Source: Novosphingobium capsulatum NBRC 12533 (GTDB taxonomy: Bacteria > Pseudomonadota > Alphaproteobacteria > Sphingomonadales > Sphingomonadaceae). From it: DNA of 64,000 bases. The notes below the pieces were generated by a model. It saw only the letters and a list, made by a program, of their open reading frames with translations, had not been told where the DNA came from and made no database searches. The stretch lies in NCBI RefSeq assembly GCF_001598375.1, contig NZ_BCYV01000012.1, positions 62,001 to 126,000 on the forward strand, in the 5' to 3' direction. Numbering within the stretch: position 1 is the stretch's first letter; every line of letters starts with the position of its first letter. The position numbers and the translations under genes were made by a program. This document shows positions 1-8,867 of the stretch, in pieces.

Positions 1-441
1 GGTTGCCGCGCCCATCGCCTGTTTGCCGAAGAGGTCTTTCCGGTCTGCGCGCCCAGCTATCTCGGCACGCGCACGGCCCCGCTGCCCCCGGCAGAGCTGG
101 CCGGCATGCGCCTGCTGCATCTGCGCGGCGCAGGGCCGACCCGCTGGTTTGATTGGGCAGACTGGTTTGCCGGCATGGGCGTGCCACCGCCCGCCACCAA
201 GCAGGAACTGGCGTTCAACAACTATCAGATCGTGCTGCAGGCCGTGATGCTCGGCCAGGGCGTGGCGCTGGGCTGGACCCCGCTGATCGACGATCTGGTG
301 CGCGCCGGCAACCTGGTGCGCCTGACCGAGCGGCCACTATCAAGCCCGCGTGGCTACCATCTGGTAGAGCCTCTATCCCGCCCCCTTCCCGCCGACGTGG
401 CGCGAGTCAACGCGTGGCTACGCCAGGCCGCCGCGCGCTAG
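1..441 (+). CDS. LysR-family transcriptional regulator, C-terminal part
   Basis: The reading frame is open from the first base and ends at a TAG at 439-441, so the N-terminal helix-turn-helix lies outside the window. The visible 146 residues are the effector-binding half of a LysR regulator. They include a LFAEEVFPVCAPSYL segment and a VLQAVMLGQGVALGW segment, both typical of the GcvA-like branch, where the second hairpin of the periplasmic-binding fold sits. The target is unknown because the divergent partner gene is off the left edge. It converges on the HPP gene across a palindromic repeat. Confidence 0.85.
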   Translation, partial: GCRAHRLFAEEVFPVCAPSYLGTRTAPLPPAELAGMRLLHLRGAGPTRWFDWADWFAGMGVPPPATKQELAFNNYQIVLQAVMLGQGVALGWTPLIDDLVRAGNLVRLTERPLSSPRGYHLVEPLSRPLPADVARVNAWLRQAAAR

Positions 442-479
442 GGGTTCGCCTGACGGGATGCGCCGACAAAACAGCGGGC

Positions 480-555
480 CCCCGGATCAAGTCCGGGGTG
501 ACGAGGAAATATAGATAATCTATGAACTTACCGTCACCCCGGACTTGATCCGGGG
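480..555. repeat. REP-like palindromic repeat pair (copy 1)
   Basis: Two 24-base arms at 480-503 and 532-555 are perfect inverted copies separated by 28 bases. Each arm is itself a hairpin, CCCCGGA-tcaag-TCCGGGG, followed by GTGACG or its complement. The element fills the space between the convergent LysR and HPP genes. Related copies lie at 13018-13092 and 21876-21906. It resembles the dispersed intergenic palindromes of alphaproteobacteria and may also act as a bidirectional terminator. Confidence 0.85.
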
Positions 556-590
556 TCCCGCTTGAACCTTTGGATCATAGCTGCAACGCC

Positions 591-1697
591 TCATCCCGCA
601 TGCCGCGCGATTTCCTCGGCAATATGCCCGCGCCACAGGGCGGCAAGCAGGTCGGTTTGGGCAATCAGGCCGAGGAAGCGGCCTTGCCCGTCCACCACCA
701 CGGCTTCGCGGTGCAGGCCTCCCGACAGGATCGGCAGCAGTTCATCGATCGCACGGTCCGGGCTGGCCAGGCACGGGGCTGCGTCCATCACAGACGCAAC
801 CGTTGCATCCTGCCCAGCGCTGGCGGCGGCCACAGCCAGTTGGTCGGCGCGCAACAGGCCGGCAACATGGCCGTCGGCCCGCACCACCGGCAGGCTTTCG
901 CCATGGGCAGCCAGCGTGCGCGCCGCCACATCCAACAGCGCGTCGGGGGCGATCGTGGTGGCGTCAGCCCGCATGATCTGTTCGCAGCGGATAACCCCGT
1001 GCAGGCGGCGATAGGCGCGCCCCTCCACCTGGCGAAACAGCGCGTCGAGGTCTTCGCTGCTGACGTCGAGCAGTTCATCGTATTGCGCCAGCACCGCTTC
1101 CACGTCCGCCATGGTGTAGCCGGCGGCCGGCGCAGTAGCAGGGTCTGCCACGGCGCGAACATGGTGGGGATAATTGCCCCTGGTGGCGAGATTATAAAGC
1201 CAGCCAGCCGCCACCAGCAGCAGGCAGTTGATGGCCACTGGCATCAGCGCGAAATGCCAGCCTGCCGCCGCGATCACCGGGCCACCGATCACCGCCGTCA
1301 GCGCCACGGCGCCGCCGGGCGGATGCAGGCAGCGCAGCAGGCTCATCATCACAATGGCGCTCGCCACCGCCAGGCCGGCTGCCAGCGTCGGATCGCCTAA
1401 AGATCGCGCCCAGAAGATGCCGCACAGCGCCGAAACCGTGTTGCCGCCGATGATCGCCCAGGGCTGCGCCAGCGGGCTGGCCGGCACGCCGAACAGCAGC
1501 ACGGCCGAAGCGCCCATCGGCGCCACCAGCAGCGGCACCGATACCGCCTGCCCGGCGGCCCAGCGATGCATGACAAAGCCCGTGATGAAAATGCCGAACA
1601 CGGCACCGATAAAGGCATGAACCAGCCGCCAGGCCGCCGGGCGCGGCTGCACCCCCGCCCAGCCAAAGGCACCATGCCAACGCGCGCTTGTGCTCAC
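591..1697 (-). CDS. HPP-family membrane protein with C-terminal CBS pair
   Basis: The 368-residue protein has an N-terminal four-helix HPP domain (about residues 20-190) carrying the name-giving motif in CLHPPGGAVAL. A C-terminal CBS pair follows (about 235-365, with a VNDGQGRFLGLI-like turn near the end). HPP proteins are inner-membrane proteins, and some plant and cyanobacterial members have been linked to nitrite transport. CBS pairs usually bind adenine nucleotides and gate transport. The start is GTG, preceded by GGGAG. It is the third gene of a ClC-MarR-HPP run, 29 bases after MarR, so the substrate is probably an anion (inference). Confidence 0.85.
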   Translation of the reverse strand: MSTSARWHGAFGWAGVQPRPAAWRLVHAFIGAVFGIFITGFVMHRWAAGQAVSVPLLVAPMGASAVLLFGVPASPLAQPWAIIGGNTVSALCGIFWARSLGDPTLAAGLAVASAIVMMSLLRCLHPPGGAVALTAVIGGPVIAAAGWHFALMPVAINCLLLVAAGWLYNLATRGNYPHHVRAVADPATAPAAGYTMADVEAVLAQYDELLDVSSEDLDALFRQVEGRAYRRLHGVIRCEQIMRADATTIAPDALLDVAARTLAAHGESLPVVRADGHVAGLLRADQLAVAAASAGQDATVASVMDAAPCLASPDRAIDELLPILSGGLHREAVVVDGQGRFLGLIAQTDLLAALWRGHIAEEIARHAG

Positions 1698-1726
1698 GCC
1701 CCGTAGTCTCCCCCGTGCATTGTCCC

Positions 1727-2176
1727 TTATCCCTCCTGCGCCGCGCCGCCGATGCGGTCAACGCGCGCCAACAGCGCCGTCAGCATGGGCCGCAAGCGCC
1801 TGATCTCTTCACGGTGCACCGCCGAAAGCGCCGCCAGCGCCGCATCGGCCTGCGGCGTCAACGCCAGCAGCGCCTGGCGGCGATCGTTTGGAGCCGGCCG
1901 CCGCTCTACCAGGCCCAGCGCGACCAGGCGATCGATCAGGCCCGTGACGCTGTGGGGCTTGAGGATCAGCCGCTCGGCCACATGGCCCACGGTTACCGTG
2001 CCGGCCTGCCCGGCGCGAATGGCCAGCAACGCCTGGTGCTGTTGCGGGGTGAGGCCGGCGGCCTGGGCGTGCGCCTCGCTAAAGGCGTGAAACTGGCGCA
2101 GCGCAAAGCGAAAATCGGCCAGCGCCGCATAGTCTTCGTCGCCCAAGGGCGCTGGCATAGGATCAGGCTCGGTCAT
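1727..2176 (-). CDS. MarR-family transcriptional regulator
   Basis: This 149-residue protein has the MarR winged-helix layout. An N-terminal dimerisation helix is followed by LTPQQHQALLAIRA, the recognition region VGHVAERLILKPHSVTGLIDRLVALGLVERRPAPNDRR with the conserved D-R of the wing, and a C-terminal dimerisation helix. It lies 15 bases downstream of the ClC gene and 29 bases upstream of the HPP gene on the same strand, so the three are likely cotranscribed. The perfect palindrome at 4001-4019, just ahead of ClC, is the obvious candidate operator and would make the operon autoregulated. The effector is unknown. Confidence 0.88.
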   Translation of the reverse strand: MTEPDPMPAPLGDEDYAALADFRFALRQFHAFSEAHAQAAGLTPQQHQALLAIRAGQAGTVTVGHVAERLILKPHSVTGLIDRLVALGLVERRPAPNDRRQALLALTPQADAALAALSAVHREEIRRLRPMLTALLARVDRIGGAAQEG

Positions 2177-2191
2177 TGGCGGCGTGTCTCT

Positions 2192-3976
2192 TCAGGCAGG
2201 CATGGCGGCAAAGCGGCTGCGGCCGGTTTCGGCCTGCTGCGCGCGGCGGCGTGCCTTGAGCAGATCGTGCCGCGTGACAAGCCCGATTACGCGGCCGCTG
2301 CCCGGTTCCACCACCGGCAGGCGGCCCTCGCCGCTTTCCAGGATCAGATCGGCCACCGCGCCCGCCGGCGTATCGGCATGCACCACCACCTGCCCGGCGT
2401 CAGACACGGCATCGGCCAGGCGCACCTCGGCCAGGGCCAGGTCGCCCTGCCAGCGCAGCGCATCGGCGCGCGACACCATGCCGAGCAGCACCCCGCCAGC
2501 ATCGACCACCGGATAGCTGCGATAGCGCGCCGGGTCCGACAGGAATTGCGTGGCCTGCGCGATCGTCATCGTGCCGGGCAGGGTATCGACGCCTTGGGTC
2601 ATGATCTGCCCGGCCTGCACCAGATCGAGCGGATCGACCGTGTATTCCTGCAGGATATGCCGGCCACGCCGTGCGATCTTTTCCGTCAGGATAGAGCGCC
2701 GCATGATCAAAACACTGGCGCCATAGGCAGCCCCTGCGGCCAGCAGCGCGGCGGGCAGCAGGTCAAACCGCCCGGTCAGTTCAGCGGCAAACAGCGCGCC
2801 AGTGAGCGGTGCACGCATCGCCCCGCTCATGATCGCGGCCATGCCCAAGAGCGCCCAGGCCGCCGCTCCGCCGGGCAGCACCTGGCCCGCGAGGAACCCG
2901 GCCGCGCCGCCCAGGATCAGCAATGGCGCCAGAACGCCGCCCGATGTGCCCGAACCCAGCGCCACCAGCCACACCGTGGCCTTGAGCAGCAGCAGCGTCA
3001 TCACCACCCGCACCGGCAGGGCGCCATCCAGCAGCGCCTGGATCGTGCCATAGCCCGCGCCCAGCACGCGCGCATCGGCGAGGCCACCCAGGCCCACGGC
3101 CACCGCGCCAAGCGCCGGCCACCACATCCAGTGCAGCGGCAGGCGGTGGAACAGGTCTTCCACGCGATAAAGCAGCCACGACAGCGCCGCCGCTTCCAGC
3201 CCGACAACCACGCCCAGCGCCAGGGCACCGGCCAGGCCCACCACGCCCGGTACCGGGGCCACGCCAGCCGCCAGGGCAAACATCGGCCCCGCGCCCAGCA
3301 GCAGCGGCCGCCAGGCATGGGCCACCAGCGCGGCCATCACCACCGGCACGAAGCTGCGCGGCTTCCATTCGAACAGCAGCACTTCCACCGCCAGCAGCAC
3401 GGCAGCGAGCGGAGTGGCAAAAATCGCGGTCATCCCGGCCGCAGCGCCCGCCACCAGCAGTGTCTTGCGCTCGGCCGCGCTGAGATGAAAGCACTGCGCA
3501 AACAGCGAACCGATCGCGCCGCCGGTCATGATGATCGGCCCCTCCGCGCCAAACGGGCCACCGCTGCCGATCGAGATGGCGGACGATAATGGCTTGAGCA
3601 ACGCGACTTTGAGCGAGAGCCGGCTTTCGCCATAGAGGATCGTCTCGATCGCCTCGGGAATGCCGTGGCCCCTGATCTTGTCAGAGCCATAGCGCGCCAT
3701 CACGCCGACGATCAGGCTGCCCACCACCGGCACTGCCACGATCAACACGCCCAGATGGGCGTCACCGGGAACGACCGGCGCCGTGGACAGCCGGCCAAAC
3801 CAGAACAGGTTGGTGGCGATGGCGATCAACCGCATCAGCGCCCAGGCACCCAGCGCGCCGCCGGTGCCCACGACCATGGCCATCGCCGCCAGCACCACCA
3901 TGCGCATATCGGCGCTGTGATCGGCCTTGCGCCAGCCCGGCGCGGCCCATTCGCGGGATGATGTGTGATCTGCCAT
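2192..3976 (-). CDS. ClC-family chloride channel/antiporter with CBS domains
   Basis: The 594-residue protein has a ClC core (about residues 25-440) with the signature GSGGP at 137-141 and GAEGP at 143-147. E145 corresponds to the gating glutamate of ClC exchangers, so anion/proton exchange rather than a pure channel is possible. A CBS pair occupies about residues 460-590, which is absent from the short bacterial ClcA type. The start follows GAGGAGAACGCC, a good ribosome-binding site. It is the first gene of a ClC-MarR-HPP operon, and both transporters carry CBS pairs. The transported anion cannot be told from the sequence. Confidence 0.9.
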   Translation of the reverse strand: MADHTSSREWAAPGWRKADHSADMRMVVLAAMAMVVGTGGALGAWALMRLIAIATNLFWFGRLSTAPVVPGDAHLGVLIVAVPVVGSLIVGVMARYGSDKIRGHGIPEAIETILYGESRLSLKVALLKPLSSAISIGSGGPFGAEGPIIMTGGAIGSLFAQCFHLSAAERKTLLVAGAAAGMTAIFATPLAAVLLAVEVLLFEWKPRSFVPVVMAALVAHAWRPLLLGAGPMFALAAGVAPVPGVVGLAGALALGVVVGLEAAALSWLLYRVEDLFHRLPLHWMWWPALGAVAVGLGGLADARVLGAGYGTIQALLDGALPVRVVMTLLLLKATVWLVALGSGTSGGVLAPLLILGGAAGFLAGQVLPGGAAAWALLGMAAIMSGAMRAPLTGALFAAELTGRFDLLPAALLAAGAAYGASVLIMRRSILTEKIARRGRHILQEYTVDPLDLVQAGQIMTQGVDTLPGTMTIAQATQFLSDPARYRSYPVVDAGGVLLGMVSRADALRWQGDLALAEVRLADAVSDAGQVVVHADTPAGAVADLILESGEGRLPVVEPGSGRVIGLVTRHDLLKARRRAQQAETGRSRFAAMPA

Positions 3977-4000
3977 GGCGTTCTCCTCGGCGCCGGCAGT

Positions 4001-4019
4001 TATATCGCAATACGATATA
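4001..4019. promoter_or_regulatory. Palindromic operator ahead of the ClC-MarR-HPP operon
   Basis: TATATCG-caata-CGATATA is a perfect 7+7 inverted repeat, 25 bases upstream of the ClC start codon and just below the GH130 stop. Its size and symmetry fit a MarR dimer site, and the MarR gene is in this operon. Binding is inferred. Confidence 0.6.
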
Positions 4020-4021
4020 GG

Positions 4022-5392
4022 TCAATCCATCTCCACCAGCAGTGGATCGAGATCGCAACTGACAAAGCTCGCGAAGTTGTCGGCAATGCCATAGGGCACC
4101 AGCAGGCGGCGGCCGAGCACCAGGCTGCCGCAGCTATAGACCACGTTGGGCACATAGCCGTCGCGCTGTTCCGGGCCAGGGCGCAGCAGCGGCAGCCGCG
4201 CCCGGCCCAGCACGCGCGATGGGTCATCACGATCGAGCAGCACCGCGCCGATGGTGTAGTTGCGTACCGGCCCCACACCATGAGTCATCAGCAGCCAGCC
4301 CTCGTCGATCTCGATCGGCGGGCCGCAATTGCCCATCTGCACGAATTCCCAGACATGGCGCGGGCAGACGATCCGCTCGGCCTCGTCCCAGTGCCACAGG
4401 CTGTCTGATCGCATCAGCCAGATGTTTTCGTTGTCCTGCCGCCCGATCATGGCATAGCGCCCGCCCACCTGGCGGGGGAACAGCGCCATGCCCTTGTTCA
4501 ACGCCACGCGTCCGGTCAGGGTGCGGATGTCGAACCGGCGAAAATCGCTGGTCGAGAGCATCTGTGTGCGCCCGGTCACCCCGTCGAACGCGGTAAACGT
4601 ACCGTGATAGCAGGCCGTGCCATCGTCCTGCCTGAACTGCACCAGGCGCAGGTCTTCCAGCCCGCGCGCCTGCGCCGCCGTCATCGGAAAGAGCACGGCT
4701 TCCGACACGTCTTGCGCGCTATCGAAATGCAGGCGCAGTGCTGTGCCGTCTTCGTCCTGCGCATCAATGCGTGGCGAGGCGGCCAGTGGCGCTGGCGGAT
4801 CGATCGTCACCCCGGCAGCGCCATCCCAGCAGCCGGTGCGGAAGGTGATCGAGGATACGTGCCCCTCCCCAATGCCACGCAGCGCGCAGATAAAGCGCAT
4901 GCCGCCCGGCGGCGCGTCGCTTTGATCAGGCGCCGGCACGATCGTAGGATTGAACAGGGCCGCCGCCTCGAACGCATATTCCTGCAGGAACATGCCGCCC
5001 ACCAGCAGGCGCTGGCCGATGCCCAGTTGCGCAGTCTGTGGAGCGATGGCGGTGATTTCACCGACCCGCCGCTCCAGCGTTGCCAGTACGTCGCGATGCC
5101 GGGCGTCGAGCAGTTCCTTCATATAGGCCAGCGCCTGGGTCACGGCGTCATCGTCAAGCCCGGCAATGCGATCGACAATCGCGCGCACGCGGTCGCCGGG
5201 TTCCTCGCCAAAGCCTTCGGGATAGGCCAGGTCGAACGGGCGCAGCACGGTGCGCGTGGCATCGGGCTTGAGCTGCACATGCGCGCGCTGCCAGAACCCG
5301 ACGATCGGCGGCGGCAGCACCGCTGCATCAACCCGCGCGCGCAAGGCATCTTCATCGCTCAGGCTGTCGTTGGGTCGATCGGCAGGGGGCAT
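4022..5392 (-). CDS. GH130-type glycosidase/phosphorylase
   Basis: The 456-residue protein has a five-bladed-propeller C-terminal part. Its motifs are typical of the mannoside phosphorylase family GH130: NCGPPIEIDEGWLLMTHGV, the acidic/His-rich blade ends, and the closing YVPNVVYSCGSLVLGRRLLVPYG. An N-terminal region of about 110 residues (RTVLRPFDLAYPEGFGEEPGDR and a helical stretch) makes it longer than the roughly 330-400 residues of classical members. The ATG at 5392 has AAGGA seven bases upstream. In-frame starts at 5422 and at 5461 (GTG) lack a comparable site. Likely substrates are beta-mannosides or related glycans, but specificity is unknown. It is divergent from tkt. Confidence 0.75.
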   Translation of the reverse strand: MPPADRPNDSLSDEDALRARVDAAVLPPPIVGFWQRAHVQLKPDATRTVLRPFDLAYPEGFGEEPGDRVRAIVDRIAGLDDDAVTQALAYMKELLDARHRDVLATLERRVGEITAIAPQTAQLGIGQRLLVGGMFLQEYAFEAAALFNPTIVPAPDQSDAPPGGMRFICALRGIGEGHVSSITFRTGCWDGAAGVTIDPPAPLAASPRIDAQDEDGTALRLHFDSAQDVSEAVLFPMTAAQARGLEDLRLVQFRQDDGTACYHGTFTAFDGVTGRTQMLSTSDFRRFDIRTLTGRVALNKGMALFPRQVGGRYAMIGRQDNENIWLMRSDSLWHWDEAERIVCPRHVWEFVQMGNCGPPIEIDEGWLLMTHGVGPVRNYTIGAVLLDRDDPSRVLGRARLPLLRPGPEQRDGYVPNVVYSCGSLVLGRRLLVPYGIADNFASFVSCDLDPLLVEMD

Positions 5393-5574
5393 CACGGCAT
5401 CCTTCTTGTCGGCACGCGCCATGCCGCAACAAACGCCGCAGCGCGGCACAGGCTCCTGCACAAAAAGGCAAAAAACGCAGTTGGCCCACCACGCCCGCGA
5501 AACCGGGCACGCCCTTGGTCGTTGCTTGCCTCATACCCCGCGCGCCGCAGGCCGCCCTATCGGGACATCCCTTG

Positions 5575-7674
5575 ATGACAGACAGCGCCCCAACCTTTCA
5601 CCCCCCGGCGGCCAAGATGCAGTCGCACGACGATCGCCTGGCGATCGACACGATCCGCACCCTGGCGATGGACGCCGTGCAAAAAGCCAATTCGGGCCAT
5701 CCCGGCACGCCGATGGCGCTGGCGCCGGTGGCCTATGCGCTGTGGCGCGATGTGCTGCGCACCGATCCGGCCTGCCCCGATTGGCCCAACCGCGATCGCT
5801 TCGTGCTGTCGGTCGGCCATGCTTCGATGCTGCTCTATGCCGTGCTGCATCTCGCCGGCGTGGAAGAAATCGACGCCAAGGGCACCAAGACTGGCAAGCC
5901 CGCCGTCAGCCTGGCCGATATCGAGCAGTTCCGCCAATTGGACAGCAAGACCCCTGGCCACCCGGAATACCGCATGACCACCGGGGTTGAGACCACCACC
6001 GGCCCGCTGGGCCAGGGCGTGGCCAATTCTGTTGGCATGGCCATGGCCGAACAGAGCCTGGCCGCGCATTTCAACCGCGAAGGTTTTCCGCTGTTCGATC
6101 ATGATGTCTATGCCCTGTGCGGCGATGGCGACATGATGGAGGGGATTTCGGGCGAAGCGGCCTCGCTCGCCGGGCATCTGCGCCTCTCAAACCTGTGCTG
6201 GATCTATGACAGCAACACGATCTCGATCGAAGGGTCGACGCAGATTGCCTTTACCGAGGATGTCGGCGCCCGCTTTGCCGCCTATGGCTGGCAGGTGCTG
6301 CATGTTGAGGATGCCAACGATCTGCCCGCCCTGCACGCGGCGTTCGCACGTTTTCGCGAAACCACCGACCGCCCGACGCTGATCATCGTCCGCTCGGTGA
6401 TCGGTTGGGGCAGCCCCCGTGCGGGCAGCGCCAAGGCCCACGGCGAACCGCTGGGCGAAGACGGCGTGCGCGCCACCAAGGCCGCTTATGGCTGGCCGCA
6501 GGACAAGACATTCTACGTGCCCGATGGCGTGAAGGAGGCGTTTTCCGACGCGATCGACGCGCGCGGCCGCCCCTTGCGCGAGGCGTGGGAGGCGATGGTC
6601 GAACGCTATCGCGCGGTCTATCCCGCCCTGGCGAAGGAGTTGGACCTGCTGCGCGGCGGACGCCTGCCCGAAGGCTGGCAGGATGCGCTGCCCAGCTTCC
6701 CCGCAGATGCCAAGGGCCTCGCCTCGCGCGAGGCGGGTGGCAAAGTGCTCAACGCGCTGGCGCCGCATCTTCCCGCACTGATTGGCGGCGCGGCGGATCT
6801 CTCTCCCTCCACCAAGACCGAGATCACCGGCGCGCGCTCGTTCTCACCAGACGATCGCGCCGGGCGCAACCTGCATTTCGGCGTGCGCGAACATGCCATG
6901 GGCGCGATCGCCAACGGCATGGCGCTGTCATACCTGCGGCCCTACACCGCCACGTTCCTGGTCTTTGCCGACTATATGCGCGCGCCCATTCGCCTGGCCG
7001 CGATCATGGAAGTGCCCACGGTGTTTGTCTTCACCCACGATTCCATCGGCGTGGGCGAGGATGGCCCGACGCACCAGCCGATCGAGCACCTGGCCACGCT
7101 GCGCGCCATTCCCGGCCTCGATACCATTCGCCCGGGTGATGCCAATGAAGTGGCCGTGGCCTGGCGCCTGGCACTGGAAAGCACGCACACGCCCACTGCG
7201 CTGATTCTCTCGCGCCAGGCCATCCCCACGCTCGATCGCAGCGAGATGGCCAGCGCCGAAGGCGTGGCGCGCGGCGCCTATGTCCTCGCCGATTGCCCCG
7301 GCGCCGGCGATGCCGATCCCGAGGTGATCCTGATCGGCACGGGTTCCGAACTGCCGCTGGCGGTAGAGGCCTGGCGCAGCCTGTGCGAACAGGGCCTGCG
7401 CGCCCGCGTGGTCTCCATGCCCAGCTGGTATCGCTTTGAAAAACAGGATGCCGCCTGGCGCGAAAGCGTGCTGCCGCGTGCAGTTCGCGCCCGCGTGGTG
7501 GTGGAACAAGCCGGCTCCCTGGGGTGGGATCGCTATGTCGGGATGGATGGGGCGATGGTCACCATGTCCACCTTTGGCGCTTCGGCCCCGCTTGCCAAAC
7601 TTCAGGAAAAGTTCGGCTTCACGCGTGACAACGTCGTCAAGCTGGCGCACGAGGCCATCGCGAAAAGCCGCTGA
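5575..7674 (+). CDS. tkt: Transketolase
   Basis: This 699-residue cytosolic thiamine-diphosphate enzyme moves two-carbon units between ketose and aldose phosphates in the pentose phosphate pathway. Family marks are NSGHPGTPM near the N-terminus, the ThDP motif GDGDMMEGISGEA ending at DSNTISIEG, the GSPRAGSAKAHGEPLG segment, and the pyrimidine-domain GVREHAMG and THDSIGVGEDGPTHQPIEH. The length matches bacterial Tkt. An in-frame ATG at 5515 lies in sequence unlike the family, so MTDSAPTF is preferred. gnd follows after 62 bases, giving a small oxidative/non-oxidative pentose-phosphate unit. Confidence 0.97.
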   Translation: MTDSAPTFHPPAAKMQSHDDRLAIDTIRTLAMDAVQKANSGHPGTPMALAPVAYALWRDVLRTDPACPDWPNRDRFVLSVGHASMLLYAVLHLAGVEEIDAKGTKTGKPAVSLADIEQFRQLDSKTPGHPEYRMTTGVETTTGPLGQGVANSVGMAMAEQSLAAHFNREGFPLFDHDVYALCGDGDMMEGISGEAASLAGHLRLSNLCWIYDSNTISIEGSTQIAFTEDVGARFAAYGWQVLHVEDANDLPALHAAFARFRETTDRPTLIIVRSVIGWGSPRAGSAKAHGEPLGEDGVRATKAAYGWPQDKTFYVPDGVKEAFSDAIDARGRPLREAWEAMVERYRAVYPALAKELDLLRGGRLPEGWQDALPSFPADAKGLASREAGGKVLNALAPHLPALIGGAADLSPSTKTEITGARSFSPDDRAGRNLHFGVREHAMGAIANGMALSYLRPYTATFLVFADYMRAPIRLAAIMEVPTVFVFTHDSIGVGEDGPTHQPIEHLATLRAIPGLDTIRPGDANEVAVAWRLALESTHTPTALILSRQAIPTLDRSEMASAEGVARGAYVLADCPGAGDADPEVILIGTGSELPLAVEAWRSLCEQGLRARVVSMPSWYRFEKQDAAWRESVLPRAVRARVVVEQAGSLGWDRYVGMDGAMVTMSTFGASAPLAKLQEKFGFTRDNVVKLAHEAIAKSR

Positions 7675-7736
7675 GCCGTCCAGGAACCGGCGCTGGCTCG
7701 CGGCCGGATTGAAAAGTTCGACAGGAGATTGCTTGC

Positions 7737-8714
7737 ATGCGTGTTGCCATCATCGGCCTGGGCCGCATGGGCGCCGGGATTGCCCGCCGCCTGATGCGTG
7801 CCGGCCATGAAATCGTTGCGTTCGACGTGGCCAAGGAGGCCGTTGCTGCCCTCGCCGAGCATGGCGCGATTGCCGCTACCTCGCTGGAGGATGCCGCCAC
7901 CAAGTTCGAGGGCCAGAAGGTGTTCTGGGTCATGCTGCCCGCTGGCGAGATCACCGAAACCACCATCGCCCAACTGGCCGATCTTGCCGCCCCTGGCGAC
8001 ATCCTGATCGACGGCGGCAATTCGTTCTACAAGGACGATATCCGCCGCGCCAAGGCCTTGGCCGACAAGGGCATCGCCTATGTTGACGTGGGCACGTCTG
8101 GCGGCGTCTGGGGCTTTGACCGCGGCTTCAGCATGATGGTTGGCGGGCCGGCAGAGGCCGTCGCCGTGATCGACCCGATCCTGGAATCGCTGGCCCCGGG
8201 CATGGGTGCGATCGAGCGCACTGCCGGCCGTGGTGACGATGCCGATCCGCGCCCGGAAAAGGGCTACCTCCACGCCGGGCCGGCGGGCGCGGGCCATTTC
8301 GTCAAGATGGTCCACAACGGCATCGAATACGGCATGATGGCCGCCTTTGCCGAAGGGTTCGATATCCTCAAGGCCAAGGCATCGGACAAACTGCCCGAAG
8401 ACGAACGCTTTGACCTCAATCTGCCCGATATCGCCGAAACCTGGCGCCGCGGCAGCGTGGTCGCGTCCTGGCTGCTCGATCTGACGGCAGATGCCCTGGC
8501 GCGCGACCATGCGCTCGACCAGTTTTCGGGCAACGTGGCGGATTCGGGCGAAGGCCGCTGGACGGTCGAAGCCGCGATGGAAGAAGCGGTGCCGGCCTAT
8601 GTGCTCTCGGCCGCGCTCTTTGCCCGCTATCGCAGTCGCATGGAAACCACCTTTGGCGACAAGGTGCTGTCGGCCATGCGTTATGGTTTTGGCGGCCACG
8701 TCGAACCCAAATGA
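7737..8714 (+). CDS. gnd: 6-phosphogluconate dehydrogenase, short NAD-type
   Basis: The 325-residue enzyme oxidatively decarboxylates 6-phosphogluconate to ribulose 5-phosphate. The Rossmann motif [13 protein letters not shown] is at the N-terminus, with an acidic D after the second strand (FDVAKE), which favours NAD over [31 protein letters not shown] and the catalytic [15 protein letters not shown] follow. The length of about 325 matches the decarboxylating YqeC/GndA group rather than the 470-residue Gnd. CAGGAG lies 9 bases before the ATG. It follows tkt, and a strong hairpin after the stop closes the unit. Confidence 0.95.
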   Translation: MRVAIIGLGRMGAGIARRLMRAGHEIVAFDVAKEAVAALAEHGAIAATSLEDAATKFEGQKVFWVMLPAGEITETTIAQLADLAAPGDILIDGGNSFYKDDIRRAKALADKGIAYVDVGTSGGVWGFDRGFSMMVGGPAEAVAVIDPILESLAPGMGAIERTAGRGDDADPRPEKGYLHAGPAGAGHFVKMVHNGIEYGMMAAFAEGFDILKAKASDKLPEDERFDLNLPDIAETWRRGSVVASWLLDLTADALARDHALDQFSGNVADSGEGRWTVEAAMEEAVPAYVLSAALFARYRSRMETTFGDKVLSAMRYGFGGHVEPK

Positions 8715-8719
8715 CTGCG

Positions 8720-8747
8720 GCGCACCCTCAACGCAATGGGGGTGCGC
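8720..8747 (+). terminator. Hairpin after gnd
   Basis: GCGCACCC (8720-8727) and GGGTGCGC (8740-8747) form a perfect 8-bp stem with a 12-base loop, five bases after the gnd stop. There is only a short TAAATT tail instead of a U tract. Confidence 0.6.
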
Positions 8748-8867
8748 TAAATTGGTTCGGTCTGCATCTGGATTGCACAACCACGCAATCAGGCCATGAT
8801 CTTTGCAACCCCTTGCTCCATCTCTGCTGCTATTGTGCAGACGGATTGGCAGCAGGGGGTTTTTGCG

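Noticed and set aside
1688..3589. Open frame of 633 codons on the plus strand
   Set aside because: It is antisense to the ClC and MarR genes, which have clear family motifs. Its translation is Arg/Gln/His-rich low complexity, the normal shadow of GC-rich coding DNA.
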